Of a stretch of 64,000 nucleotides of DNA, positions 8,342 to 20,977 are shown piece after piece. The notes below the pieces were generated by a model, which searched no databases, had not been told where the DNA came from, and saw nothing but the letters and a program-made list of their open reading frames with translations. Each line of letters begins with the position of its first letter. Position 1 is the first letter of the stretch. Source of the stretch: Hetaerina americana (Eukaryota > Arthropoda > Insecta > Odonata > Calopterygidae); assembly GCA_022747635.1 (NCBI GenBank), contig JAKTNV010000003.1:28376551-28440550 (forward strand), read 5' to 3'. The position numbers and the translations under genes were made by a program.

Positions 8342-11065
8342 TAAATAAGCAGATTTACAATTCTTAATGTACTTTCAACCATGCCAACTACCGAGGAAAG
8401 TCATTGTGACCACTGTACGTAATAAAAATTTACAGCATACTTATAGGAATAAACTTTCTTCTTGCCCTTTCACAGTTTTGGCACATTTCTTCCTGAGAAA
8501 AATACATAGGTTCACTCCTGCATCGCACTCATATTTATTTTTAAAGTGCATAACAACCTCCAATTCCATTTAAAAGCACACTAAACGGAAGAGTGAACGG
8601 GATGCATCGATAGATCAAATGGAGGCACTTGAACGAAATTGCCGTCGGCATCATTTATAGTAGACAATGAATAGCTCACTCCAATTGAAAGACACCGACG
8701 AAGATGCGGTCTAATGACTCAATAAGAAGCCTTCAATGCAGCACAATTAAGGGGTATATCTTCTCAAGCGCATGTGCAGCTGAAAAAAAAGAAGCGGAAG
8801 CACTTGAACACAATGAACATTCAGGGTCAAGCCAGCTTTTAAGGAGGCGGAAGAGTATGCACCGGTCAAGCGAAGGGAGATGGGGAAACGTAATGTCGAA
8901 ACAGGAGGAGGAAAGCCAATGGGGAAGAGGCACAATCCAACTTAATGCGTAGGCCAGGAGAGTAAACTGAGAGGCAATTAAGCATTCGAACGTCTACTTT
9001 AGCAGCAGTCTTTTCTTCGACATGGGCTCATAAAGCAAGCGCAGTCAAGTTATTTTTTGGAATTAGTCGGGTATAAGTGTACCGTGTCGTCGACGAGGGA
9101 AACTTCGTGTAGTGTAGGCATCACTGATCGTTTCATGGTGTTGAAAGACAGATTATTTGTAAGTCAATCTTTCGTGAGGATCAGGATCTGCAAGAAATTT
9201 TCAGCTCCGGAACTAAGTCCACCATAATAAACCCCTCGTTATTTCATACTATGACATATGGCTTTTAGGAGTCCGTAATCATAAGGTTGGGAAAAAAGAT
9301 TCAGCATAGTACATACGCGGTGTAATTATTCGACTCAATACTTATATATTTCAATCTGTTTGAACCGACTTCACGTCATTCCAGTCCAGGTTTCTTACAT
9401 TTTTTAGCTTTACTTTGCTTTTATAATATCTATTTAACTAAGTTCATCCAATTAACAATGTTCCTAAGTATGAAAAAAGTTTGGTTTATTTAGAAATGAT
9501 TTATTCATAAGATACGTTAGCATGAAGAATACCGATGAGGCCTACATAATCTAATAATTATTAACATTTGGTATGTTACTGGTTGAGGCTGGATTTGGAT
9601 AGAAACAGGCTAGGCAACATTTAAACGATACATTTCATTGGCTCTTCAAAAAACATCACTGAGATCAGATGCCTTTGCAACTAGCTCACTGAAAAATAGA
9701 CGCTGTGTAAACTACCTTTCGTCTGGCTCCTACCCTTCGACCAGTCTGGCATGGGTGACCCTATTGAGAGCAAATGTCATTTCTTCCGCTATCACAGCTC
9801 TAAGGATCGTCGGAACGCAAAAGCCTTTCCACCATGTTTAGGTTGTAGACCATGGGGAGGGTTAAGATAGATTATATTGTATTTCCTCTCTTCATGGAGT
9901 TGATGTGTTCAGCCGCAGGGTACATAAATAACCTGTCGGCTACATTAGCGCGAGAAAAATCGATTTTAGTAATGACGTCACCCCACCAGACGAGGTTCAG
10001 AAAATGACAATTTAAGTGCAAGTAAACTATCATAAAATATAAATTTAAGGGCAAATATTTCCATTTATTATCATTGTCAAATACATGGATATCAAGGGTG
10101 GTAGAAAACCTATTAGATTAGCATTGGACGGGGTTAATTCCGCTTAGGGTTCAAGGGTAGGCACAGTCAAAGAATTAGTTATAAATAGTACAGTAATTAA
10201 TCATATTAATTAATTCCACGAGCAAGCACGATAAACATGTATGTACTTTGACATCACGATAAACTTCAACAGGAAAAAGGCGTCATTTAAATGACATATT
10301 TTCGCTTTTTTTATGCCCCCTGTGGGTATCACGCATTAATCCACAATTTCGTCGAATTTAATATCCCAGGCGCATTAAAGTGAACACACACCCTAGCGTC
10401 TTCCCATATAATCTTTCATATCTCATGTCTTTCACCTGTAGAAAATCCCCACTTACTGTACTCTACTGTGAAATGCGTTTTGGACTGATGTCATTACGTC
10501 GGTACACGACAGAAGTAATTTTACGTAAACGGTGTTACTGGGGTATCAGAAATAAATTTAGCGAATATTTCTGTGTCGTTTTAAAATATAACAAAATAAA
10601 ATCCGACGATTATCATTTGAAGAGATATTGAACAAAACTCTTGGTGGGCTCCCTAAAAATGCATTCAACCTCTGAAATATACTTTTCTCAGATGAAAATT
10701 TACTCCTTTGTGAGAATGAGAAAGGAAAACCTTGTTCTGAAATCAGTCGCTTAGGCTGATAAAAAAAACGTTTCTGCCCGCTCTCAAGCCATCAAGCGAT
10801 TTCTCCAAGCGTCTTCAACTGCGCAAACGAGAGGGGACATTTGTGCTATGGAGAAGACTTCACACGGATAAGTCCATAGGGAAAAACTTGAACTGGCGAC
10901 TTTTAGATAAGCCGATGAGTAAGCTACAAGGAATTTCAGCCTGGTCAGTATGTCATTGAGCCATACAAATCTCCGTTAACATCAGCAACTACGTAGTGCA
11001 ACATCAGCCTGATTGTAGCCGACGACACAGCAAAAACCAGAGATAGTTAGTAATTAATGAAGCAC

Positions 11066-11150
11066 TAGGCCGGACATCGAGGGATACGTGCTCGAATCCA
11101 GGTCAAAGGGAATGATTTTCGCACTCTGAAATTGTTACACTGTAATGCAC
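11066..11150 (+). repeat. tRNA-derived SINE copy
   Basis: The copy reads GGCCGGACATCGAGGGATAC, then a B-box-like GCTCGAATCC, then AATGATTTTCGCACTCTGAA and ATTGTTACACTGTAATGCA. The order and spacing match the copies at 2581-2728 and 18,064-18,182. A clear A-box head is not visible here, so it is probably 5'-truncated or diverged. Confidence 0.7.
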
Positions 11151-14100
11151 ATTTAGCATATGACTCCGTAAAAGTTACTGTCGCGGCATCCCCCGCGGTT
11201 TCTTGAAAAATTCAGAGAAACGAAACCAAAGGTTAAGTTACCGTCTAAACCTTTCAGAACATAGAGTGAAATCACTTCCGAAGAATATTTCCCATGAGGA
11301 AGGGAATGATTAAAAATATTGGAAGACAAATATCCTTCGTAGTGCCAACAACTGCAGATAAAAGCAAAGAGAAGATGAGAAGTGACGATGGTGTTCATAT
11401 CCCCAGTCTCGATAAAATGTCATGGTGGCTCAGCACAATACGTGACTGCACTCTTATGGAAAAGGCAATGTAATTTAATTTTAACCAATGGAGACATCAA
11501 AGATAAGGGTTCGACACGAGGGACGAAACGCAAAGCTAATGTTTTATCCCCAGCAGGTAGCATGCATTTACGCTGAATCTGATTACCAATGAAAACCTTG
11601 GTTGCTTTCAAAGGTCATGTTTCTCTCATTCTCAGGAAACTGCCATTTCTTATTCGAGATGGCGTAGGGAGATATCATATCAATGAAGCTGATAAAAAAT
11701 GCGCAGTAATTTCCATTCCCTCGAACTCATATCTTTACATGGAGACTCACACCTAAAGGCCTGTAGGTACGCACATATTAATACGAAGGAAAAGAACCTA
11801 GTGAGCTTGAGAAAATGAAAATGTGACATTTTCCAAACACAAGAAAACTATCCAATTCCACGCGGGAAAATGTGCAAGAATAATTTCCTATCTCGTAGCC
11901 AAGCACGTAGCTGGTCAACTTCCGATCTATCTTGTTCTAGGTATCTCACATTTATAATAACACAATACCATTCCATTTCCTAAAAATTCAGAATTGCAAC
12001 GCAAACTCCTGTATTACACGAGAAAAAATTTTGAAAGAAATTAACGCAAATCGGTCCCCTTGTTGAATGAGGTTTTAGGTCAATACTGTTTTTAGCGTAT
12101 GTATCTATAAGTATACGCATAAAAATGTTGAGGTTAGTCACTATTATAGCGAATATTACAAGCAAACTATTTTGGTGGTATACCGATTTTAAAGCTCCTT
12201 CATTAGCCCAATATAGCATTTTTAATAAGTTCAGTCGCCTTATAGAGCATCTTTCTGAAGAGAAAAGGAACTTATGTTCCAAATTATGGACAGAACTTCC
12301 AGGTCGCTTGCAATTGGTAATCATAGTCGGTGAAGACCATTTTTAGTTCCATAGATTTGTTTTTGTTGGTTTGTTCTTTACTGCCCGATTATAAAAAACC
12401 TTTCAACTTGACTGTTATTTTTCTAATGTAATTTAAACGCCGAAAAGATCTGCCACACCGCTACGGTGGCCGTTTGAGCCTTCGCTTTTTCATCTAAAAA
12501 GCGGTTTACGTGATGTTTTTTTTTGGAAAAGGACCTTCCTTTTAATTAGGGGCCCCTTTAGAAAGTGGTTTAACAGTCCCCATACTTGGCCGTGGAGTTC
12601 CTGAAAAAAAAGGCCGAAAATTACGAAAATAAACACACGTCAAGAGATGAAGAACCGTTTTACAAATTGCTGCTAAGTTAACGACGGCGATCGGCGAACT
12701 TATTCGCCAAATTTGGGAATACGAGCTCTATCCACCGCCATAAAGCGATAATGACTTAAGCTGCCGACGCGCCCTTACAGACAACACAATGGGAATACCG
12801 ATCCGCCGACTTATTTTTTCCCCGCCATCTCCTCTGAGCTTTCTCTCTCCCTCTTTCGTCCCCCAAAGCACACTCCTTCCCGCTCCGTCTCCCTTCCACT
12901 CCCCGTCCTCTCTCCATCCGCCGCCCTCGTTCACGGTAAGACTGAAGGGAGGTCGCGGTGCCATTGACCGTGACAGGCATTAAAGTCTCCATTAAGAAAA
13001 GATAAACAAAAGAGCTTTCTTGAAGATGCTCCCTCTCGATGCCGTTACGCCGCTTGAGATATCAAGGAGTTTGCCTGTCGCGCTTATCCGAGAGTCATCC
13101 CCATTCAAAATATTTGTCCATAATATTTTGACGAATGGTTTTTTTCGATTTTGCTACGCGTTAGGGTTTTTTTTTCATCCATATACATCAACGAGCAAGG
13201 ACAGGGGATTCATGGTTACTCCAGTCAGCTTTGTTTTACGGTGACCTTCCTGGCGACGAAAAACTCTTAAATGTTCCATCGCGTGCAAACGAGGAACTCG
13301 CCGTCACAAAGGGGAACTAAGCACGACGGAGATAAAGAGACTGTGACCGGTATGAGCCAGGGTCTCCAGAGCCAACCTTAACCTTCTTCGGTGTAGACAA
13401 CCAAATTTGGCCAACTATACAGTGAACATAAATGAGTCGCAGAAGATTTAATTATAAATTAATGGTTTTTTATCGCATATCACGCCACGATTGAAAATAT
13501 AAAAAAGTATTATTCAACTGGTTTTCACTAAGAATACTATTTCTTAGTTATCACCATCTCCAGGACTTAGAGTAAGATTAGATACAGTTTATAAACTTTT
13601 ATATACTAAAGGAAGTATGGAAAATATTCCTATTCAAAGTTTATTTTATTCTGGTAACTGAAAAATTTCATCTCTTTAAAAGAGCCGTCAGACGCATTTT
13701 TACTCGTACTCAAGATGTAGGGCCGGATTAATTTATAAAAAACCCCAAGCAGTTTTGGCTCAGTGAAAAGAGTTAAAGAGCAGTAGAATGGATCCTAGTG
13801 TATCGTGATGGATAAATTTCTTGGCCTGATTTTTTTAATTCGCAAGTGTGTATGTTTGTGATTCCCCACAAAATAGTGAAATTCTCATGTCTGTCTTTCG
13901 GGATATTTAGGTGAATATTTTACTCAAGAGTGACATAGGTTTACAATGCTCTATTTGAGATGCTGCTTGCACAGTGAAATTGAATTGAATTTCACGAGTA
14001 AACCTTTAATTCGACCAAACATTTTAACATCATTCGTAATAAAACCACTATGCGAGGCTATGCCTATCTATTCGAGTAAGAGTTTCTTAATATAATTTCA

Positions 14101-14538
14101 TATCCTCTAAAAACTTTAAAAAAATGAAGTGCATAATAATTTTCCGCACTCCACATTATCTACTTTTTCAAAAGATCTCCCAGGATTGAAAAAATACCGT
14201 TTCTCATTTATTTTTTACATTGAAAATTACAATAATTTTCCGAAACCATGATCGTTAAATACGTATTTGGAGTTCTTCAAATTATGGCATTTTATTTTTT
14301 TAACGGTGAATAGCCTCGACAAAGATGAGCCCAAGGCGCTACTCGCCTAATATATAAAACGAGACGTTGTTACCAACGGACACCAAAAACAAGCCTCAAT
14401 GGGTTTTCGGAGACACTCAGATTGAGGAACGAAAAACTCGAGATGTTTCGCAATGAAATTATCATCCCCGTAAAAACATGAGGCCTGGGAAGTGGGGACA
14501 CGTGCAGGGTAAACGACCCCCGCCGGTATCAATCTCAC

Positions 14539-14794
14539 CTGCGTAAGACGGTGCGGAAGACCATAGGGAAGCTCCGTAGTAGTCTTTCTCAAATGTACCC
14601 ATGAGCAAACGCGCGCAAAACGCCCAAAGGCTAATGAGCACGCAGACCGAGGAGACAAAAAAGAGCGAACGCGACCACCACGAAGAATCGAGCAGAGTCC
14701 TCGATTGCCGAAGGGGATCACTCACCCCTCCCCCCCCTCCTTCGGAGATTCTTTCATCCCACCCCTCCCACGGGGGAGGAGGGAGGAGGGGCAT
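14539..14794 (-). CDS. SOSTDC1: Candidate first coding exon of the sclerostin-like gene (leader)
   Basis: From ATG at 14794 the frame runs 85 codons plus one base to a strong donor (CAG|GTGAGA, last base 14539). The phase, 1, exactly complements the GT that opens the middle exon, making a Gly codon at the join. Residues 44-61 are hydrophobic (LFFVSSVCVLISLWAFCA) and would suit a secretory leader for a protein whose family is secreted. Doubts: 40 residues precede the hydrophobic core, which is long for a signal peptide, and no nearer upstream Met exists. The stretch coding the leader also resembles a pyrimidine-rich acceptor ending CTCATTAG near 14,629, and a GTGAGT donor-like site sits at about 14,727, so a short intron is an alternative. 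The full model would be about 337 residues, longer than the 206-213 of the human proteins. Confidence 0.4.
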
Positions 14795-15200
14795 ACCCAG
14801 CCAGGGTGAGGTAGCGCGGAGAAAAGGGAGGGGAAGGGTGTTGGGAGGGGAGATGTCGAAAGTAAAGAGAGACGTGGACGCGGTGAGAAGGGTGGTGACG
14901 GGTGTGGGGTGAGGCGAGGGAAGGTGGGGAGGTAGGTAAGGCGAGGAAGAGCGGGAGGATGAGGTAGGATGGAATAAGAAGAGGGCAGGGCCAGAGGGGA
15001 ATGGGGGCGGAAGAAGTGTTTGCCAGCAATGTCGTCACCGTTCCACGAAGCTCTTTAAGGGATTACGCCCGCGAGATTTTTGTCTCCGCGAACTATCCTC
15101 TCCTCGGTCGCTTCTCTTTCCGTCTCTCCCCCTACCCCCGAATCCCTCTCACATCCCACACCTCTTCCCCCCCCCACCCAAGAACCCCTATCCACGCTCT
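14730..15200. other. CpG/polypurine island upstream of candidate exon 1
   Basis: On the plus strand 14,760-15,010 is almost pure G/A (repeated GGGAGG, GAGGTAGG) and 15,100-15,190 is pyrimidine-rich. It lies just upstream of the candidate leader exon on the minus strand and is a reasonable place for the promoter or 5' UTR. No TATA box or initiator can be singled out. Overlapping reading frames here are low-complexity and not credible. Confidence 0.5.
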
Positions 15201-17808
15201 TTCAGAACGTCTTCACGTGGGTGTCATGTTATTGACGCAAGATGCTGAAGTGCGCATGTCATGCGGCATGCAGCACCAAAGATTTTCCGAGGATGTTCAC
15301 TGCGCTGCTGCGTACAGCGGGTGAGTGAGACTCCCTGCGGAACGTGAGCCGATCTCGAAGAGAGTGTAAAATTTAGAATGATTTGAACTCACTTGTAGGT
15401 GAAGATCTGAAACATGTATAATGTAAATATATGTGATCCTTACGTTATTGTTTTTTTCTTCCTTGCAGCCAGTCCCGATCGATTTGCTCATAGTTACAGT
15501 AGTTCGTTCACCAGCTGAGCTGTTAGAATTAATCCAATATTTGAATTATTTAACATATTTATTGACAACTAATATTTAAGATTCAAAGTTTCGATGCTGC
15601 ATGAATGCATTCATTACCCTGCCACAAACCCAGGGTGGTGACATTCAGGGTACAATGCAGATATAGAATTAATTAGATTTGAAATGTCTTACATTTCAAG
15701 GTATTCAAGTGCATTAATCGATGGGAATTTCAAAGATAAATGGTGCCCAACTGTTATGGCTATCTGGTTTCTCAGCAAAAAGTTCACATTTTATGACCGG
15801 CAATATCTGGATTTTACTGCTAAACTTATGACAGAAATGTAAAGCATGAAGCACTTGAGCGTGAAAAGTTTTCAAGACGGAAATCGGGCTACGCATAAAA
15901 TCGAATTCAACTTGATTAAAAATATCGATTGCGATTTTTTTGTGCTGAAAGAAACGGGAAGTAAACATCATAGAATACTTCTACCAAAATCGGAGGAAAA
16001 CAACTTTGAAAAAAGGTCTCCTCCAAAACAGTAATGACAAAGATTGAAACACTTCCAAGATTATCTCATGTCAATAGCTAAACGCTCAATTGTCCTAATC
16101 TTGTCACGTTTCCTCTTAATCCAGGCTACTAATACTAAATATTGCGGATGATTATTGTCTAGTGCTTGAGCGGCTGTTTCATCTAGTAAAGTAATGAAAT
16201 TTCAACTAAAATGATGTTCTTCTTCAAACCCAAGCCTCATTAGTGGTTTGTGATGAACGTAATAGTTCTCACATCCCCATCCACTCTGCTCGGAACTTAA
16301 TTTTTGGTCTCTCAGAAAGCCATTAATGATGGACATGTCACATTGCTTATATGTATTTCCTACATAAAATATAATAACGGCCTGAGCTGCTAGCTCTCTA
16401 TATATTCATTCAGGCATATCCGTTCTTAAATTTAAAATAATTATAGTTACTCAACATAACTTTTGTGCTTACCACCAAAGTCCACCACTTCACAAGCCTA
16501 GCCTCTGACACCCATAGGGCAATTTTTAATTAAATATCTAATGGCTGTCCTAAAAATAATCTTATTTATAATTCCATTCATAGAAAAAATAGGTTTATAT
16601 TAAAAAAATGAATTTCTGCTCCACGAGGTACTTGGGGAAAAAATTAATCCGGCATGATACAAAAAACCAATTGCTGAATAAAAATGTTTCATTGATTATA
16701 TTTTTGAAACAAAATGAACTTCACATCAGAGGATTTTAATAAAAATAAGGACAGGAAAGGTAGGCAGATGAAAAAAAATCATCAGATAATTTTTCTTTTT
16801 ATGGCATACATACGCCAACGTAATTTTGGGCAAAATGTTGAGATTTGTTACGGGGGTAATCAAATTTTTCCCGAGTAAGAGGTTCACGCTTGAGGAAGGG
16901 TTCTGTATTCAATGGAGAGGTTGAGATTTTTCCACATGTCGTTTACTCGTACTCCATAGGGCCACAGCAGAATTTCACGGCAACGCAAACACTAATCATG
17001 GATGTACACAAAAACCGTTTCCGGTGATCGAGCGGACGGCATCCGCGAGTGTTTTTTCCAAAGGCTTTTTAAACTTAAAACACGAGCGGAATGAGTTTGG
17101 CCCATTTTCAAAAGGATATGTCTCCGTTGCGATTCTAGCAACATGCCAGAGAGCTGAATGGAAATACTGGATGAATAATAGCTTCCTTCTTATCCTTCCG
17201 AAAGGAGGGTGGTGTCGGCCTGGGAAGTGACACAAAGAGGAAGCCGCGAAAACCGCAACGGGTAGAAAAAATGGAAGGAATGGGAAACTGCTATCTGCAC
17301 CAAGCGAAATCCTGCTTCGCACCACTCGACGAAGGGGAGGAGCTGGCATTCTCACGTCGACGAAACCGATAGCCCTCTAGGCAGCAGTTTAAATAAAATT
17401 GAAAACGGCGAAAGGAATGGACTTCCTCATTTCCAGGAAGAATGCTTATCAATCAAGTTAAGAGTAGTACGCTAACACCTCGACTGCCGAAGATATCTCT
17501 CGGCAGGTCACGAGTATGGCGCGGAAAGTCAGCAATGTCTTTTTAATATATCAAGTACACCTTTTCTGCATCGCCTACATTTATTTGGGTCTTTGAGCTC
17601 TCTCGCGATTGTGTATGGAGAGAGAAGTGGGACCATACATACAAGTTGGATTTGACACCAGAAATAATTCATGATTTGATACCCGAACGATAGTAGGTGA
17701 GAAGGTAAAAAATGCAAACCAGCCATTATTTTTTATAGAATGAATTTCTCTGCTTGCTCAATTGCTTCTTTCCCTGCCACAACATGTGTACTGATAGGAG
17801 GGTTAAAG

Positions 17809-17810
<2 letters not shown>
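15201..17810. other. AT-rich stretch without recognised genes
   Basis: Only short frames lacking recognisable domains occur on either strand. A less AT-rich patch at 17,020-17,360 has an 119-codon minus-strand frame without recognisable features. No transposon ends were identified. Confidence 0.5.

Positions 17811-17872
<62 letters not shown>
17811..17872. repeat. (AT)n microsatellite
   Basis: An uninterrupted AT dinucleotide run of about 62 bases. Confidence 0.95.
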
Positions 17873-17878
<6 letters not shown>

Positions 17879-17961
17879 TGGACGGCACAATAGAATACAA
17901 ATAAAATAGTAACTCTTAAAAGGACACAAGGACACTCACATACACACACATATACTATACT

Positions 17962-18182
17962 TTAGCCATTTAAGCTGCCGAGGTGTCCTCATACACCCTA
18001 GCGGTGGCTAGCAGGGTACAAAATATCTAATATCTCGTCCCTTTAAAGCCCCCAAAATCACAGTGTGTAAGAGGACGCCTCGATGGCTAAAAAGGCCTAA
18101 GTACTTGGGCAGACATCGAGGAATGCGGCTTCGAAACCCAGTCAAAGCAAATGATTTTTACACTCTGAAATTGTTGCATTAT
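17962..18182 (+). repeat. tRNA-derived SINE with inverted partial head
   Basis: The plus-strand copy has an A-box-like TGGCTAAAAAGG at 18,084-18,095, a B-box-like GGCTTCGAAAC at 18,127-18,137 and the family tail AATGATTTTTACACTCTGAA ending at the TTGTTGCATT near 18,180. The first part (AGAGGACGCCTCGATGGCTA) is mirrored in inverted orientation at 17,962-17,997 (TTTAGCCATTTAAGCTGCCG then AGGTGTCCTC). A second, head-only copy therefore faces it across about 65 bases. The A-box and B-box identify a Pol III, tRNA-derived SINE. Confidence 0.7.
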
Positions 18183-19060
18183 AATCCTTGAATGACGTTT
18201 CCAACGATTGCGTAATTACATAAGAGTTGTAAAAGTGATAGCATAAAAGCACCTACTCGCCTTTGATTTCGGCCATTTTCTCACAAATTAATTAGTCATT
18301 TAAACACATTTTTAATCACTGATGCCTTAAAACTAGTCCAAAAGAAGTGGGGGAGCACGTTTCACAAGTTAAAATGAACTGGCTGTTTAAAACTCTACAT
18401 TTAGATCACATTAGTATACTAATAATGCATGCGTGGGCGCTATACTACTTCACACTGACTTTTAACAAGTAAACTAAGATGACGCATCAACTCTTGCAGT
18501 CACGATCTAACCTACTTTAATTAGCATTGCTAACTCAAGTTCTAGCTCGATAAAGTGGAGTTCGCACAATTACTATACATCCGCTGTTCACACTTCCCTG
18601 GAATTTGTATCATTGAGTATGCACATATAACCAAATGAAGACGAGATTTTTAGCATTATCATTAGTTCCCATCCGCAGATACCAACCATTTTGAATATTT
18701 TAATGTGCCCTAGATAAAATAATTACCATCACGCGATAGTAATAATCACCATCCGCACACGATATAAATAATAATAGACTGCAATAAACATGCAATGTCA
18801 TGCAATGTCATGAAACATTCATTCAAAAGAAAGAAACTAAGTGGATAAAGATTATTCTGATGAATTTATATCTAGTGACGAAAAATCGTATAACACCTAA
18901 TAATTTGAAATGATTTCCTTCAAAATATCAAAATTTTGAAATCAGTAATGTTCTACGAATGCGTATTATGTAAATGAACTAAAAACTAACAGCCTTGAGC
19001 CACCTGCCTACTGTGTTACAGAAAAATATCTCTTGACTCTTAAACGGTAATAGGTTAATT
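18183..19060. other. AT-rich stretch without recognised features
   Basis: It holds a short tandem repeat (CATGCAATGT twice, near 18,790-18,811) and nothing else that I can identify. Confidence 0.5.
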
Positions 19061-19730
19061 ACAGGGTGAGTCCTAGAAGTAATATGACTTCTTTTTTCCC
19101 AGATAGATGGACGGACGGGCGGTGCTTTCTCTAGCTGGATTCGAGGGAAGGGAATCTAAGGAAAAGCTGGAGGCCGGTGGCAGTTGGCTCACAGCTTTTG
19201 AGGAGTGCTGATTGATCATTTACGAAACCTCCATTACGTGACCTCGTTATGCTACGCAAATCTTGGAAAAGTGAAGATTTTGTTGGACAGGGATCGCAGA
19301 TGCGAAGTGTTTGCATGGTTTCTGATGAACTTGGCAACGCTAAAAGTGATGTGCATTGGTTTGTCACCGAAAAAATGGGTATGAGAAAGGTGTGTGCAAA
19401 ATTGGTGCCGCCAGTGCTCTCTAAATAACGGAAGGGGAAACGGATTGAGGCCTAGACCACCCTAGAGCCCTGACGTTGCCCCACCAGACATCTTCCTCTT
19501 CCCCCGCCTAAAATCCGTGCTGAAAGAAAGTCACCACTGCTCGGTGGCAGCGTTACAATAGACCATGACGAGGGAGCTAAGCAGCATTCCGGGAGCAGAC
19601 TTCCGAAAGGCGTACGAGGTGTTGAAAACCGTGTTACTTCGAAGACTTTTGAGTGAATGTAGTAATTTTGGCAATACATGTTTTTAATCGACTCAGTCCT
19701 ACTATTTTTGAGACAGACCTTTTAAATAGG
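19060..19730 (+). mobile_element. Decayed mariner-type DNA transposon
   Basis: A transposase remnant (next entry) is flanked by sequences that could be eroded ends: CAGGGTGAGTCCTAGAAGTA near 19,061 and, inverted, GTCTGTCTCAAAAATAGTAG near 19,700-19,720. The ends do not match well enough to fix borders. This element belongs to a different mariner lineage from the 753-bp elements. Confidence 0.6.
19300..19687 (+). pseudogene. Mariner transposase remnant, frameshifted and internally deleted
   Basis: The first frame, 19,300-19,428, encodes VCMVSDELGNAKSDVHWFV followed by GMRKVCAKLVP. This is the second helix-turn-helix and linker of a mariner transposase (family consensus GMRKVCAKMVP). After a shift, 19,469-19,687 encodes PDVAPPDIFLFPRLKSVLKE, an internal stop, then TRELSSIPGADFRKAYEVL. 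This is the region after the catalytic triad, whose family form is SPDLAPCDFFLFPKLK. The piece between, with the first catalytic residues, is deleted. It is a non-functional relic. Confidence 0.8.
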
Positions 19731-20977
19731 CGACGAAAGAAAATTATTTACATGCAGAAAGTTTTAATGTTACAGGTGTGTAGTGAGTAAGTTTTTTTGT
19801 CTAAAGAAATTCATGTGTAAAAAAAGGATCAAGGTTTTATACCACGAATAATTTTGGCACCCAGTGAAACCAATGCTTTGAAGAGACGTCAGTTCCCATT
19901 AATATTGGTGTTTACAATAACTATTAACAAGTTGGAAAGGCTGACATTTGCCATATGAGGTTCTTACCATGGAAACGAAAGGAAATGAAAATTATTTTAA
20001 AATCAATGTGAATGAATGATTGCACAGAGTATGTTGTCAAAAGATTGGAGAACATTTACAACATATGCTACGTCTAAATAAAATTTAATTTAAGTAAAGC
20101 CAGATAAATAATATATAAATTTTTGTTTTTTGTAATTTGAACATATACAATAAAACATATTTCATGAATCATAATAATGTTTTTTTTATATTAATACTAA
20201 TGAAATCTCTCTCTATATAATTGTCATACTCTTTAAAAACGAATGAATTTACAATTTTTAACTGTAAAAAACTCACTAGTACCATAAGATCGATTGCTAC
20301 AGGGTGGTGTGTGTCTTCGTGTGCCAAGATCTATGTAGTTATTTTATGACAAACCTCGACAAAGCCCTTTTTCTCCTTTAAACTGGAGAGCCAGGAGAAA
20401 AATCTCTTGCAAGAGAGGAATTTACTAATGATAGTAGACATTCTACTACAAAGTGGGCACTCCAAAGAAGTTAATGAAGTGTACTTTCCACATGAGCGAT
20501 GAATATTAAAAAGTTGGTTACGGTTACCTCTTTCTTAATGTTGTCAACACGAAGGCAAGATCGTGCATGAGTTAAACACGTAAAAATACGTATTATTTTT
20601 CTCTCTGAAGAAGAAATAAACGAATTAATATTTTAAGTTAGTTAAAATTCCCATTATTGCAAAATTCCCATTGTGAAATCCCATTATTGCGACGCTCATG
20701 AAAATTAGGTCTTGCACAACACTCATCCAACTTTATTTGAATTTGAAACCAAATAGATTTTTCTACTAATTGCAATTGGGTGTCAGTCGGACCTGATGTA
20801 AATATGGAGGTCTAAGAAACAAAATAAGACGAATGGAAATAATAACTTGCAACATTTACTGCAGGCCTTATTAATAAGTACAGAAACTATTTAGAAGTTT
20901 TATTTTCGAAATTGTCGAAAAAGGTATAATGAAGTTAATATCCATACAAACCATCCACATTTCATGAATTTTAAATA
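19731..20977. other. AT-rich stretch without recognised features
   Basis: No coding or repeat signature stands out. There is a short imperfect tandem of ATTCCCATTATTGC-like units at about 20,647-20,690. Confidence 0.5.

Larger units (their letters stand above)
7108..14538 (-). other. Candidate first intron (7.4 kb) of the sclerostin-like gene
   Basis: If the 14794-14539 exon is right, this is a phase-1 intron with donor CAG|GTGAGA and acceptor TTTAAG|GT. It holds a mariner-derived MITE (8031-8341), a SINE copy (11,066-11,150), and a purine-rich patch at 12,790-12,960. The remaining DNA is AT-rich, and I see no other exon or conserved motif in it. Confidence 0.45.

Noticed and set aside
14347..14721. 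Alternative minus-strand frame over the candidate leader exon
   Set aside because: It would end at the donor in phase 0, which does not fit the phase-1 start of the next exon, and it lacks a hydrophobic leader.
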